In this document: positions 26,232 to 34,980 of the stretch, piece by piece
How positions within the stretch are numbered: the first letter of the stretch is position 1
How the letters are laid out: every line of letters starts with the position of its first letter
NCBI GenBank assembly: GCA_003990705.1
Contig: AP018320.1
Span: 124,001-188,000, forward strand
DNA: 64,000 bases
DNA from: Nostoc sp. HK-01
GTDB lineage: Bacteria; Cyanobacteriota; Cyanobacteriia; Cyanobacteriales; Nostocaceae
Reading direction: 5' to 3'
Made by a program: the position numbers and the translations under genes
The notes under the pieces: model-generated
Database searches by the model: none
What the model was told of the DNA's origin: nothing
The model's input: the letters and a program-made list of their open reading frames with translations, nothing else

Positions 26232-26663
26232 TTGACTAAGTTCATGAAATCACAATGGAGAGAACAACTTTTTCATCAAAAACCAAGCCAATCGGGAGTC
26301 AATTTTTTGCTTTTACCAATGTCAAAAGCCAAAGCCACCAAAATTTTAGGCATTTGCCCCCGGACATTAGAACGATGGATCGAAGTTGCTCAACTTGTTC
26401 CTGAGTATAGATTAATGCTTGGGCGGATGAAAGCTTTTGCTCAAGAAAAGAAATTACGTGCGCCATTAATGACAACCTACCAAGTATGGGTAGTCGGAAA
26501 GATTGGCGAATTGTTCTCTGACATTGTTCAAGGCATTGATAAAAAACCGCTTGTTGAAGCTATTGTCCAAGCGAATAAAGGTGAATATACTCGCTCCCTT
26601 TTTGAACAGGAACAACTGGGATTTACATCAGATAATTTAGGAGAAACAAATCATGTCCAATAG
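26232..26663 (+). CDS. Helix-turn-helix protein, possibly frameshifted at its start
   Basis: About 143 residues from a TTG (26232) or 139 from the ATG at 26244; neither has a good ribosome binding site. MSKAKATKILGICPRTLERWIEVAQLV is a recognisable helix-turn-helix, followed by a helical domain. An ATG frame starting at 26129 (MDINIDTDIDIDSDTGNATD) ends in a TGA here. One extra T in the TTTTT tract at 26209-26213 would join it to this gene as NFFETVDTDLTKFMKSQW. So the real N-terminus may be about 35 residues longer and acidic. It overlaps the start of the next gene. Confidence 0.5.
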   Translation: MTKFMKSQWREQLFHQKPSQSGVNFLLLPMSKAKATKILGICPRTLERWIEVAQLVPEYRLMLGRMKAFAQEKKLRAPLMTTYQVWVVGKIGELFSDIVQGIDKKPLVEAIVQANKGEYTRSLFEQEQLGFTSDNLGETNHVQ

Positions 26664-27363
26664 CACATTTACTCGCGCAGAACTGTTTGAACTATTAAGT
26701 GCCAGCTACAGTCCACAACAAATTATTGCTGGGTTAGAGCAACTCGCCGCCTCAGATTCAACTATTGATCCGAATGCCGAACAATTTCCTGTAGAAATTA
26801 GCGATCGCTTAGAAAGACTGTTCAACCTAGCGCAGAAAACCCTAGATCAATCGAAGCTATTGGGAGGTGGTAGTAATTTGGTGAATATACAGACCCAAGC
26901 CATAGAAAGTGTGAGTGAACAATTGCAGATAGAAGGAATTAGCCGCGAAACGTTCAAAGCATTCTTGGACATTGTGGCAGGTAAGACTGTTGCTCAAGCA
27001 TTAGCAGTTCATCAATTTGAACAAGAATTATTTGATGAAATAAGGAGTGAGCTTGATGCCCGTTCATTACAGCGACGGACAGAGCAAGGCTTTGATGAAA
27101 TAGCGTTTATTTATCAGTTAGCGAAGAACCCCGAAATCAGACAACGTATCACTCAAGACTACGGGCTGAAAACTGCACAAGAAATTAGGCAAGAAGTTCA
27201 AACGCTCACCAATAGTGCGACCTCTGGTTTTGACCCGAAAGCGTTTTTGGATGAATTAGGATTGCCGACATCCGAAAAAAAGTCGATACAACCAACAACG
27301 ATTCAGGACTTGAAAAATTTGACACGCTCTTTGTTGAGCAAACAACTCCAATCCCCAGCTTAA
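26653..27363 (+). CDS. Hypothetical protein, 236 residues
   Basis: A helical soluble protein overlapping the end of the helix-turn-helix gene by 11 bases. It contains ELFELLSASYSPQQIIAGLEQL, KAFLDIVAGKTVAQALAVHQFEQELF and a C-terminal FDPKAFLDELGLPTSEKK. The IVAGKTVAQALAVHQF segment may be a helix-turn-helix. The overlap indicates co-expression with the preceding DNA-binding protein. No enzymatic motif. Function unknown. Confidence 0.5.
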   Translation: MSNSTFTRAELFELLSASYSPQQIIAGLEQLAASDSTIDPNAEQFPVEISDRLERLFNLAQKTLDQSKLLGGGSNLVNIQTQAIESVSEQLQIEGISRETFKAFLDIVAGKTVAQALAVHQFEQELFDEIRSELDARSLQRRTEQGFDEIAFIYQLAKNPEIRQRITQDYGLKTAQEIRQEVQTLTNSATSGFDPKAFLDELGLPTSEKKSIQPTTIQDLKNLTRSLLSKQLQSPA

Positions 27364-27389
27364 TACAGAAATTATTTCAACAAAATTGG

Positions 27390-27503
27390 TTGGGGTTTTC
27401 AATTATTTTCTTCATGGTGTGTGTTGGATTGTCTGTTTACATTCGTGTGACTAATGCACCGTCAGATAAAACTGATACTTTTCAGATTCAGGTGCAGCAA
27501 TAA
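27390..27503 (+). CDS. Possible small single-pass membrane protein
   Basis: A frame with TTG (27390) or ATG (27414) start encodes a hydrophobic helix (GFSIIFFMVCVGLSVYI) and a short polar tail (VTNAPSDKTDTFQIQVQQ). The frame remains open upstream through the end of the previous gene, so a start elsewhere or a frameshifted fusion is possible. It fits the surrounding membrane-protein run, but evidence for translation is weak. Confidence 0.3.
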   Translation: MGFSIIFFMVCVGLSVYIRVTNAPSDKTDTFQIQVQQ

Positions 27504-27537
27504 AGTATTCAATTTTGTTTTTAGTTGGAGGTGATTT

Positions 27538-27708
27538 ATGTGTTTGGAACGTGAAATACTGAACGCTGTCGGCTTTGAAACTCCTCAATTAGAAACGGAA
27601 GCAACATTAAATCAGGTTGAAGAAATAGTAGTTGAAGACGAGCCAATTGCAAACACCATCGACAACTTCACCAAACTGTTGGACGAATATGCTCCAGTCT
27701 CAAGCTAA
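27538..27708 (+). CDS. Small acidic protein, 56 residues
   Basis: The ATG at 27538 has a strong GGAGG site seven bases upstream. The product begins MCLEREILNAVGFETPQLET and is strongly acidic (EEIVVEDEP). It ends nine bases before the next gene. No family was recognised, but the ribosome binding site and tight spacing support a real gene. Confidence 0.6.
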   Translation: MCLEREILNAVGFETPQLETEATLNQVEEIVVEDEPIANTIDNFTKLLDEYAPVSS

Positions 27709-27716
27709 TTCTGGCG

Positions 27717-28127
27717 ATGAAATACCAAAAGCAAGCACTGTTGGGGTTATTAGGGCTGGGGTTAATCATTAGTCCTTGGTTATCGCAACTGCCAGCCCAA
27801 TTCAAAACTTACAACAGTGGCATCACTATCAGAGAATCAGAGGAATTAGAACGCATTAAAGCCGAACAAAGAGCAGCAACCGCCGACAAAATTAATGAAC
27901 TGGGAGTGATGCCCTCTTTCAAGAAGTTGCGAATCAACGATTACTTAGACTCCACTCGATTTAACCCCAGACCTAACACTACAGGATATTTAGAAGATGA
28001 AACAGTTTTTGTCTATGACTCAACAGGTAAATGCGTTGGGCGAATTGAAGCAAGGAAATGGAAATGGAAATATCAATTTAAGAATGCCTGCAAGAATTCG
28101 CCACTTTATCAAGATTCTTCTAATTGA
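27717..28127 (+). CDS. Membrane-anchored or secreted hypothetical protein
   Basis: A 136-residue protein with a basic start and a hydrophobic segment (ALLGLLGLGLIISPWL, about 7-22) consistent with a signal anchor, leaving most of the chain outside the cytoplasm. The soluble part has RESEELERIKAEQRAATADK and a C-terminal beta-like stretch with VFVYDSTGKCVGRIEARKW. It overlaps the start of the next small gene. Unknown function. Confidence 0.5.
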   Translation: MKYQKQALLGLLGLGLIISPWLSQLPAQFKTYNSGITIRESEELERIKAEQRAATADKINELGVMPSFKKLRINDYLDSTRFNPRPNTTGYLEDETVFVYDSTGKCVGRIEARKWKWKYQFKNACKNSPLYQDSSN

Positions 28128-28266
28128 TTTACCGATTTGTGGACTTAGCAGTGCAATAGCCCATCAAATATTTTCTACAGTGCCAATTCATTTATGCTTT
28201 TTGAGCAATGTAATTGCTGATGTTTTAGAGCAAAAAATCTTTCACTTTATCGACGAGAACTTTTAG
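28084..28266 (+). CDS. Small hydrophobic protein, 60 residues
   Basis: The frame starts within the end of the previous gene (MPARIRHFIKILLIDLPICG) and ends one base before the next ATG. It is strongly hydrophobic over two stretches and probably membrane-bound. The overlap and tail-to-head spacing suggest coupling with its neighbours. The start is uncertain because longer frames exist upstream. Confidence 0.4.
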   Translation: MPARIRHFIKILLIDLPICGLSSAIAHQIFSTVPIHLCFLSNVIADVLEQKIFHFIDENF

Positions 28267-28267
28267 T

Positions 28268-28984
28268 ATGAAATATCTTACTCCGAAGGATACTAATTCA
28301 CAATTTAAAGGGGAGCCAGCACCACAAAGCCAGCCTAAAAAAAATGGAAGTGGCATCTTAGAATTATTAGCTCAATGGATTGTCACTTTCATCTCATTTC
28401 CCGTTATCTTTATTTCGCATATCATTGCTCAATTTGTCACTCCCGGTACATCTGGTTATAAGCTTGTTGGGGCGATTGGTTTTTGGATTGGCACACTGCT
28501 TTCAACTGATAGTATCTGGCAGGTTTTATTTCAAGGGAAACCTTTACTGCCCTGGTTTGAAACCGAATGGGTCGGTTGGATAGGTTGGCTACAACTGCCA
28601 TTTAATGTTTTGTTTTGGATTAGTTTTGGCATCTCTGCACTCGTGCAGGTAATGGAAGCTAGGACATTGCGAGGCAAAGATCCGGCTACTGCCAGGAATG
28701 AATTTGAGGAATCAAAACAATACACACTCGGCACTAAACCTACTGGGAATATTGACCTGACTGTAGCACTTTGGGGCGACTACAAACGCGCTGGTTTGAA
28801 AGAACGCTATACAGGTGGAGCGATCGCATTATTTTTCTGGCTGATCGATATTATTACCACTTTCGTCGGCAGGTGGCCTTTTCAATACACGAACCCACTG
28901 TCAATCATTGCCTGTTTTGGGTACAACATCGTGGCGATGATGGCTGGCGAGATTGGTTACAGCATTTGGAAATTGACTAAGTAA
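28268..28984 (+). CDS. Polytopic membrane protein, 238 residues
   Basis: About five hydrophobic segments: 35-58 (IVTFISFPVIFISHIIAQF), 65-78, 102-124, 180-198 and 207-232. A cytoplasmic N-terminus (about 1-30) and a charged central loop (about 128-170, MEARTLRGKDPATARNEFEE) separate them. No transporter family was recognised. It directly precedes the P-loop ATPase gene by 25 bp, so a membrane partner for that ATPase is a reasonable inference. Confidence 0.6.
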   Translation: MKYLTPKDTNSQFKGEPAPQSQPKKNGSGILELLAQWIVTFISFPVIFISHIIAQFVTPGTSGYKLVGAIGFWIGTLLSTDSIWQVLFQGKPLLPWFETEWVGWIGWLQLPFNVLFWISFGISALVQVMEARTLRGKDPATARNEFEESKQYTLGTKPTGNIDLTVALWGDYKRAGLKERYTGGAIALFFWLIDIITTFVGRWPFQYTNPLSIIACFGYNIVAMMAGEIGYSIWKLTK

Positions 28985-29009
28985 GCATGGAGCAGGGGAA
29001 GCAGGAGAG

Positions 29010-30821
29010 ATGGAACAACCAATACCAATGCTATGTACAAAAGAAACGGTAGAACTTCGCAGTGATTATCCCAGCATTGAGTATTTGGAAGCTGGTAACA
29101 TCGCCTCTTGGTTGCAAGAACGCCAAGACCAGTTGTTAGTTCGTGCCAGAAACGAACGCAACGAGATGAATCTGGCTAAGTTCATCACCCTGGCTACATC
29201 TGCGGTTGGTGCGGTTTGCTATGCCACATCTCCCCTTGCTCCTATTGGTGCGGTTGTTGCCGGAGTTGGTTATCTCTGGTCAATTGTTCAGGACTTAAAC
29301 GATACTCATCAATTTGCACCGATTCCATTCATTCGTGGCGACTTCTTTAGTTTCCTCTCGGCTATGGGTGATAGTGTTGCCAGGGAAGAATATTTTGCTA
29401 ATCAAAATGAACTGGCCGAGTTAATGCTGCACTTAGAGCCAATGGAGAAATACGAATTCGCCATGCTCAAGCAATGTTCTCATTTTTTATGCAAATCCCT
29501 GGCTATTGCTGATCCGGGAAAGCGATTTTACGCTTACCGTTGGCTACTCGATTGGTTTATTCAGCTTAAAGGGCAGTTTCCCACTCATGAACAATTATCT
29601 GGGCATTTGGCGCAAGTTACTATCGACCCCAGAGTTAACTATCAGCAAGTGGAGGCCATTCAGCAATCAGTTCAACCCCAGAATAGAGGTATTCCAGAGG
29701 CGCGATTTGCACAACTACCAACTCCAGGATTACAAACACCCCAAACATCAGCACCACAGATTCACTCTCATGAGGCTTATTCCCTCCCTCCCACTTCACA
29801 GCCATCGTCCTCAGAAACTCCGATTATAAATACCGAAATCTCCACCTACACTTCAAAACCTAATACCAACTATGACTTAATCGCTCACATTGCCAGAAAA
29901 GTTACGAATATGCTGTGGGTTGGTGTCCCTGGTTCTGGCAAGGGCATCACTATTAGCAACGCCATCGATGCCATCAAGCGGCTACATCCTGGCATACACA
30001 TCTTTTATATTGACCCTAAAGGTGACGAGAAAGAAACTGGTTATTTCAATGGTCGTGTTGATACCCTCAAACGCGCCAAGATTGTTGAAATGTCTCCCAC
30101 CGAAGCAGTTAGTTGGGTCAAAGAATGTTTTACCGAGTTCCAGAAAATCAAGGGACCTAAGCTGATCATTCTGGATGAAGGCACGGCTGTTTGTTCCAAA
30201 TTCAAAAATGCTAAGGGTGAAATTGGTTGGCTCAAGGACAAAATCATCTCTTACTGTTCTTGCGGTGATAGCTCTGGCTGGCATTTCTGGATTGTTGTGC
30301 AGAACCCTCACACTGACGACTTGGGCATTTCTGGCGGTCTGCGTTCTCAGTTAACTTCAGTGGCGTTGGTTGCTCCAGATAACGTCCCAGCTTACAGTGC
30401 CATGATCGCCACTCAACTAATTCCCAGCGATCGCAAGATTACTTCCACCCAAATCATGGACATTGCTGCACAATCACCTGTTGGTCGAGCCGTTTATTAC
30501 GGCGGTATTAATGAATGGTTTCCTATGCCAAAGTTAAAGAATTTTTCTGGCTATGACCGGGATACCAACAAGTTTATTGATTCTGTATCAAGTAATCAAC
30601 AATCTACCCCTATTGAAACTAATTCATCAAGCACAGCAACAACACAATCTCAACAGATGTTGGCACTGTTAGAAAAAACCACAGCTTCTTCAATCGATGA
30701 GTTTATCCAAAGTGAGTTGAATTTAGACGGGGTTCCACCAGATTTAATCCGTTTGGGAATCGAAAGATTACTCCAGAATTCTCATCTCAAATATAAATTC
30801 GACGGCTGGAATAATAATTAG
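29010..30821 (+). CDS. Membrane-anchored P-loop ATPase
   Basis: A 603-residue protein. Residues about 53-92 hold two hydrophobic helices (ITLATSAVGAVCYATSPLAP), followed by a helical domain to about 210 and a Pro/Ser/Gln-rich linker to about 285. The ATPase core has Walker A GVPGSGKG (about 305-312), IDPKGD (about 333), and Walker B LIILDEG (about 383-390). The plan (N-terminal membrane anchor plus RecA-like motor) is that of FtsK/HerA/VirD4-type DNA pumps and coupling proteins. It ends SPVGRAVYYGGINEWFPMPKL, matched by the next gene. It is preceded by a run of membrane proteins, and no relaxase is in view. Conjugation or DNA movement is inferred only. Confidence 0.65.
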   Translation: MEQPIPMLCTKETVELRSDYPSIEYLEAGNIASWLQERQDQLLVRARNERNEMNLAKFITLATSAVGAVCYATSPLAPIGAVVAGVGYLWSIVQDLNDTHQFAPIPFIRGDFFSFLSAMGDSVAREEYFANQNELAELMLHLEPMEKYEFAMLKQCSHFLCKSLAIADPGKRFYAYRWLLDWFIQLKGQFPTHEQLSGHLAQVTIDPRVNYQQVEAIQQSVQPQNRGIPEARFAQLPTPGLQTPQTSAPQIHSHEAYSLPPTSQPSSSETPIINTEISTYTSKPNTNYDLIAHIARKVTNMLWVGVPGSGKGITISNAIDAIKRLHPGIHIFYIDPKGDEKETGYFNGRVDTLKRAKIVEMSPTEAVSWVKECFTEFQKIKGPKLIILDEGTAVCSKFKNAKGEIGWLKDKIISYCSCGDSSGWHFWIVVQNPHTDDLGISGGLRSQLTSVALVAPDNVPAYSAMIATQLIPSDRKITSTQIMDIAAQSPVGRAVYYGGINEWFPMPKLKNFSGYDRDTNKFIDSVSSNQQSTPIETNSSSTATTQSQQMLALLEKTTASSIDEFIQSELNLDGVPPDLIRLGIERLLQNSHLKYKFDGWNNN

Positions 30822-30829
30822 GAGAAAAT

Positions 30830-31507
30830 ATGCAAACAGTTCTCAATTTTCCGTCATTACTACAGCATACCTTGATTGTTGGTGCTTACTGTTCTGGTAA
30901 AGATTTGTTAGCAGGTTACGCTATTAAAAACATCAAACAACAGCGACCTTCTCTTAAAGTCTACGTAATCGATATTAAAGGACATCCCAGGGAAAGCCAC
31001 TACTATGCTAATGCTGACTTCTTGCGGATTAAAAAATCTTCTAATGTTGCGTCCCAAGTAGATGTGGAGGGGTTAGTTTCATGGATACAGCATTGTTTTA
31101 ATGAGTTTGAATCTCTTGAGGGTGAAAAATTACTTGTCTTATCAGAAAGTACATTAATTTTTCACTTTTTTGCTCAAAATAAAAGCAATAAAACTTGGCT
31201 GTCTAACAAAATTATCAGTTATTTGTGCTTGGGAAATGCTAGTGGTATTTACATTTGGTTGATTGGCACAAGTTTTAGTTTTCAAGAAACCAGAATTAGC
31301 CGACAGTTTTGGGTATTAGTCAAACTGCTGGCGATTGTACATCAGGAGAGTTTTGCTTCATATAGCTATCTTCTGAGTACAGATTTTCTTCCCAAAAATT
31401 GCCAGCCCAATGCAGAAGAAATTAGGGCGATTGCCTCCCAATCTCCGGTAAAAAGAGCCGTTTATTTCAACGGTGAATGGTTGCCTATGCCAATGCTTGA
31501 TATTTAA
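30830..31507 (+). CDS. Degenerate soluble paralogue of the preceding ATPase
   Basis: A 225-residue protein matching only the ATPase domain of the gene before it (8-bp gap, strong GGAG site). It keeps a Walker A-like GAYCSGKD (18-25), YVIDIKGHPRESHYY (compare YIDPKGDEKETGYF) and the same ending (SQSPVKRAVYFNGEWLPMPML). In the Walker B position it has LLVLSES where the first copy has LIILDEG, so the catalytic acidic pair is altered. It lacks the membrane anchor and the linker. It is probably a regulatory or structural subunit of a mixed ATPase ring, or a copy in decay. Confidence 0.6.
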   Translation: MQTVLNFPSLLQHTLIVGAYCSGKDLLAGYAIKNIKQQRPSLKVYVIDIKGHPRESHYYANADFLRIKKSSNVASQVDVEGLVSWIQHCFNEFESLEGEKLLVLSESTLIFHFFAQNKSNKTWLSNKIISYLCLGNASGIYIWLIGTSFSFQETRISRQFWVLVKLLAIVHQESFASYSYLLSTDFLPKNCQPNAEEIRAIASQSPVKRAVYFNGEWLPMPMLDI

Positions 31508-31565
31508 AGATTCTCTTGAAGTCGGTTGAAAAATTTTACGTTGTTTCAAAAGGGAGAGTATTGTT

Positions 31566-32027
31566 ATGTCGAACTTATCAGTTTTTGTTTTCGAGTCGCA
31601 AGAAGTTCGTTTTGTCGGTACGCCAGAAAACCCGGAGTGGGTGGCTGCGGATGTATGTGCCATCCTTGAAATCAAAAATGTCAGTGATGCTTTAACTTCT
31701 TTCGATCAAGACGAAAGGGGTATCGCTAATGTCTATACCCCTGGTGATGACAACCCTAAAGGACAGGAAATGCTGACTGTGACTGAGACTGGACTTTACC
31801 GCCTCATCTTCAAATCTCGTAAACCTGTTGCCAAGCGATTCCAGCGATGGGTTTTTCATGAAGTCCTTCCCTCTTTGCGTCGTACTGGCTCCTACTCCAT
31901 ACCCAAACCTGAGCAGAAGCATAATGGCAAACTAACTCTAGATGAAATACTCTCTTTTGCACAGAAAGTTCTCGTCCCCACAAGGCTAAGTCCTGAACTG
32001 CAAACCATCACGGTTGGGTGGTGGTAA
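31566..32027 (+). pseudogene. Bro-N domain protein truncated by IS1
   Basis: The first about 150 residues form a Bro-N (prophage antirepressor) domain: VFVFESQEVRFVGTPENPEWVAADVCAILEI, DERGIANVYTP, LTVTETGLYRLIFKSRKPVAKRFQRWV. Native sequence ends at 32020. The last codons and the stop come from the left terminal repeat of the IS1-family element. The missing C-terminal part is not obviously restored beyond the right end, though LPAELLSWNWAA at 32961-33000 could be a scrap. Bro-N proteins are DNA-binding regulators of phages and plasmids; the shortened product may still bind DNA. Confidence 0.8.
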
Positions 32028-32962
32028 ATATGTAGTGATAATAAAATTAGGCGCTACAACAAGAATTATAATGATGAATAAAATACCAGATAGCACCAAT
32101 GTGGTTATCTAGCTTTTTTGAGAATGATAAAGTTTTTCTAACCAAACGTGAAATTCTTTGACGCATTGTATTATTAAAGCGTTCGATATGATTAGTTTTG
32201 CCACTTTCTTTACCGACTGCTTTGTGACGTTTGTTGGGAATAACTTTTGCATAAGCAGCCCAAAAATCTGTATAGCAAACAGCACATTGACGATAAACTG
32301 GTGGCAGAGAATTCCATAATCCTTTAGCACCTTTTTCACTGCGATCACCAATGTAAACGTCGACTATTTCTCTAGTATTTTTGTCTAAAGCTAACCAAAT
32401 CCATTGTTTATTATTTTTACTAGTTACGAATGACCAAGCCTCATCACATTCGATAGTCAATTTCCCTTTAGGTTTCTCTGAGACCTTTACCTCTTGGGAA
32501 ATCTGAGTATATTTATTATTAACGTATTTTTGTAACCAAGTTTCTGAAACAAGAGCGGCACGAGCAATACCTGCCAGAGGTATCTTCTCAAGTAAAAGCC
32601 TATCAATCAGTTCTATAGTATCTTTAGTAATAATTTTATTAGTGGGATTTTCTATAAACTGTCTTTGACAATTTTGACACTGATATTTTGGTTTTTGATT
32701 ATGAATACTGCCATTTTTGACAGTGTGTTGAGAACCGCAACTGGGGCAAATAGGTGTTTTGGCTGACATCGAGGCCGCAATATTCTAATTTCAAAATACT
32801 TGTACTTGATTACTCTTAACATTTAATGGCTAAACGATATATTTAGCAATCTTATATTTGAGAGGCAATTCTATCAGTCAGTTAAATAGAATTCAAAATC
32901 CCAATAGCTAGAAATGAATAATTTTAGTTAGAAATTATCAGGTTTCACTACATATTTACCAC
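32021..32962. mobile_element. IS1-family insertion sequence
   Basis: A 942-bp element bounded by perfect 18-bp inverted repeats (32021-32038 and 32945-32962, outer end GTGGTAAATATGTAGTGA), enclosing one transposase gene on the minus strand. It sits in the Bro-N gene. I find no direct target duplication in the flanks, which suggests a deletion or recombination after insertion. Confidence 0.85.
32047..32769 (-). CDS. IS1-family transposase (single frame)
   Basis: A 240-residue protein fusing the InsA- and InsB-like parts in one frame, without the classic frameshift. The N-terminal zinc ribbon has CPSCGS and CQNCQRQF, then a helix-turn-helix (ARAALVSETWLQKYV). The catalytic part has CDEAWSFVTSKNNKQWIWLAL, CYTDFWAAY and NHIERFNNTMRQRISRLVRKT, which match the DDE region of IS1. 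It appears intact and could be active. Confidence 0.9.
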   Translation of the reverse strand: MSAKTPICPSCGSQHTVKNGSIHNQKPKYQCQNCQRQFIENPTNKIITKDTIELIDRLLLEKIPLAGIARAALVSETWLQKYVNNKYTQISQEVKVSEKPKGKLTIECDEAWSFVTSKNNKQWIWLALDKNTREIVDVYIGDRSEKGAKGLWNSLPPVYRQCAVCYTDFWAAYAKVIPNKRHKAVGKESGKTNHIERFNNTMRQRISRLVRKTLSFSKKLDNHIGAIWYFIHHYNSCCSA

Positions 32963-33073
32963 TACCAGCCGAGTTACTATCTTGGAATTGGGCTGCGTGA
33001 GATTTAATAGCGATCGCCACTTTTTATGCTTTGGATGCAGCAACGAAATAGGGAGAAGTAAGTTTATAAATTT

Positions 33074-34747
33074 TTAGATATTAGTTTGAATCATAAAACT
33101 AAATTTTTTTAAAATTAAATTTTTTCTGGCTTCAATAAATTGCTGATAATTATCTAATTTCCACAGTTCTGGCTCTTTAGGAATTAGATGTAAATCTAAA
33201 TAGCTATCATCTTTGCCACTAAACCATTGTTCAGGGAGAATATCTTTCTTACCTCCAGCACCATTTTCTTTGGCAGTTAGTAGCATACAGTTAGCAATCT
33301 GGTCACGGTCAAATTGCAGATATTTAAGGATGTCTTTGCGTCCTGTATTTGGATTAATTGTTTTAATTTTGCGTAGTACAGATTGAGGAAAAATATGATC
33401 AATCTGTGGTAAGTTAGCATAATAGGCTGGATAATAATCAAAACGTTGATACCACAGATTCAAATATATATGAATATATTTAGAAGAATAATGTTGTCCT
33501 AAAATATTCGATTCTGTAATTTCTAAATTTCTGCCATCAGCACGAATTACACCAAATAACTGCTTGACATCAAAATCTTCAGCTTCTTTGATTTTTTTAG
33601 TTAGTTTATCAATTAATTTATCAGGATTACCACTGAAAGCACCTGTGAGTAAGGTTCTTAAAATATAGGTGTCTAACTGCTGAATACTAGACCACTTTTT
33701 AGGATAATGATAGCGAAAATAAATTATGGGAATTAATGCCAAGTAAGAAGGAACAGCTTTATCAGTTCGTAGGAAAGTTTTACCTACCAAGAAATCTTTG
33801 ACATCTTTGATGGCATTAGCTATGTTACTCCAATTTTTGCTGATTTGCTCCTTAGTTACTCCATCTCTAAACTTTTTAACATCATACTGTGCGCCTTTAT
33901 CAAGTAGAGTAATGCAGGTTTTGAGAATGAAGTCTCTAGTAAAACTATAACCGTTACGATTTAGTTCATCTATTAAATCTTCTAACTCTTCATCAGCATC
34001 ATCCCAGCTGACTGTTAATAAAGAAAAAAGTAAATCAGACTTACCTAATTGAGTTCCACCAGAATTGGCTCTAATAAAAATCTCTACAACATCATCTTCT
34101 TGATATGCTTGTGGGTTATCAATGCTATCTAGTTCTTGATATATTAAAAATTCAGATGAACAAAATTGGTTGATAATTAATGCAATATTATCAAATATTC
34201 TGCTTTTCTCTTCATTAGTTAAATTGCCATCAATATTAATAATTGATTGAGCTATTATATTAAATTTATTGTGATTGAAAATAATATCTTTCAATTTAAC
34301 GAAAGGAAATTTAGCAATGTCAGGATTTAAAAACTTAAATTGATAACGTATATCTTCTGGTGTAACTAAATCTCCACTCAGAACATTAAAAAATAATTCT
34401 TTCTTTTCATAACTACCTTTTAAGCCAATAAACATAGCTTGCAACCGTTGTTGACCATCTAACACAAGTAATTTAACTTGGTCATTTTCAGTAACATAAA
34501 AATCTAAAAGTTTCAAACTTTGTTTATAATGGTCAATAAACTTACGGCACTTAATTTTGGCATTTGTGCGCCACACTAAGAGAGTGCTAATTGGGTATTC
34601 ACGCATAATCGAGTCAAATAGCCGCTCGATTTGTTCTTCTGACCAAACAAAGGGACGTTGAATATTAGGTAGCCAAAAACCACCATCTTTTTCTTCATTG
34701 TTGAGGTAAGTAACGATTTTACGAATAGTTTCTTTTTGAGTTTTCAT
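33074..34747 (-). CDS. DUF262/HNH protein (GmrSD-like type IV restriction)
   Basis: A 557-residue protein. The N-terminal DUF262 domain has NIQRPFVWSEEQIERLFDSIM, LLVLDGQQRLQAMF and IFIRANSGGTQLGKSDLLFSL, which are the NTP-binding ParB-like motifs of GmrS. The C-terminal HNH nuclease has IDHIFPQSVL near residue 450 and NCMLLTAKENGAGG. Fusions of this kind cut modified (for example glucosylated hydroxymethylcytosine) phage DNA in characterised members, or act in other defence systems. It lies in the same stretch as a helicase and the pPIWI-RE operon, consistent with a defence island. Substrate modification is unknown here. Confidence 0.85.
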   Translation of the reverse strand: MKTQKETIRKIVTYLNNEEKDGGFWLPNIQRPFVWSEEQIERLFDSIMREYPISTLLVWRTNAKIKCRKFIDHYKQSLKLLDFYVTENDQVKLLVLDGQQRLQAMFIGLKGSYEKKELFFNVLSGDLVTPEDIRYQFKFLNPDIAKFPFVKLKDIIFNHNKFNIIAQSIINIDGNLTNEEKSRIFDNIALIINQFCSSEFLIYQELDSIDNPQAYQEDDVVEIFIRANSGGTQLGKSDLLFSLLTVSWDDADEELEDLIDELNRNGYSFTRDFILKTCITLLDKGAQYDVKKFRDGVTKEQISKNWSNIANAIKDVKDFLVGKTFLRTDKAVPSYLALIPIIYFRYHYPKKWSSIQQLDTYILRTLLTGAFSGNPDKLIDKLTKKIKEAEDFDVKQLFGVIRADGRNLEITESNILGQHYSSKYIHIYLNLWYQRFDYYPAYYANLPQIDHIFPQSVLRKIKTINPNTGRKDILKYLQFDRDQIANCMLLTAKENGAGGKKDILPEQWFSGKDDSYLDLHLIPKEPELWKLDNYQQFIEARKNLILKKFSFMIQTNI

Positions 34748-34788
34748 AAGTTAATTCATTATGCTTTTTAAATATTAAGCCGCAGTTA
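34748..34788. promoter_or_regulatory. Short gap before the DUF262 gene
   Basis: The gap contains no clear ribosome binding site for the minus-strand gene. Together with the remnant at 34789-34980 and the DNA to 35233, it is the only space for its promoter. Confidence 0.2.
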
Positions 34789-34980
34789 TCATTGTTTAAG
34801 TTGGGGAACTTTTTCACTAAATTTGAAACAGCACAAGCTCTTTAAGACATCAAAATCTTTAGCAACTTTTGCAACTTCTCCTTCTTCGGGAAAGTCTGTG
34901 TAATTACTAAAGACAGGTAAAACTTCTAATATTGCTAACAAAATTCTTTTAGCCAATAATGCTGCTACATCATAACTCTC
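34789..34980 (-). pseudogene. Open remnant of about 63 codons without a start
   Basis: Minus-strand reading gives a continuous peptide with AALLAKRILLAILEVLPVFS and a tail DFDVLKSLCCFKFSEKVPQL. It ends in TGA and begins after a TAA without any start codon. The composition looks coding. It may be the 3' end of a lost gene that once preceded the DUF262 gene. The family was not recognised. Confidence 0.3.
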
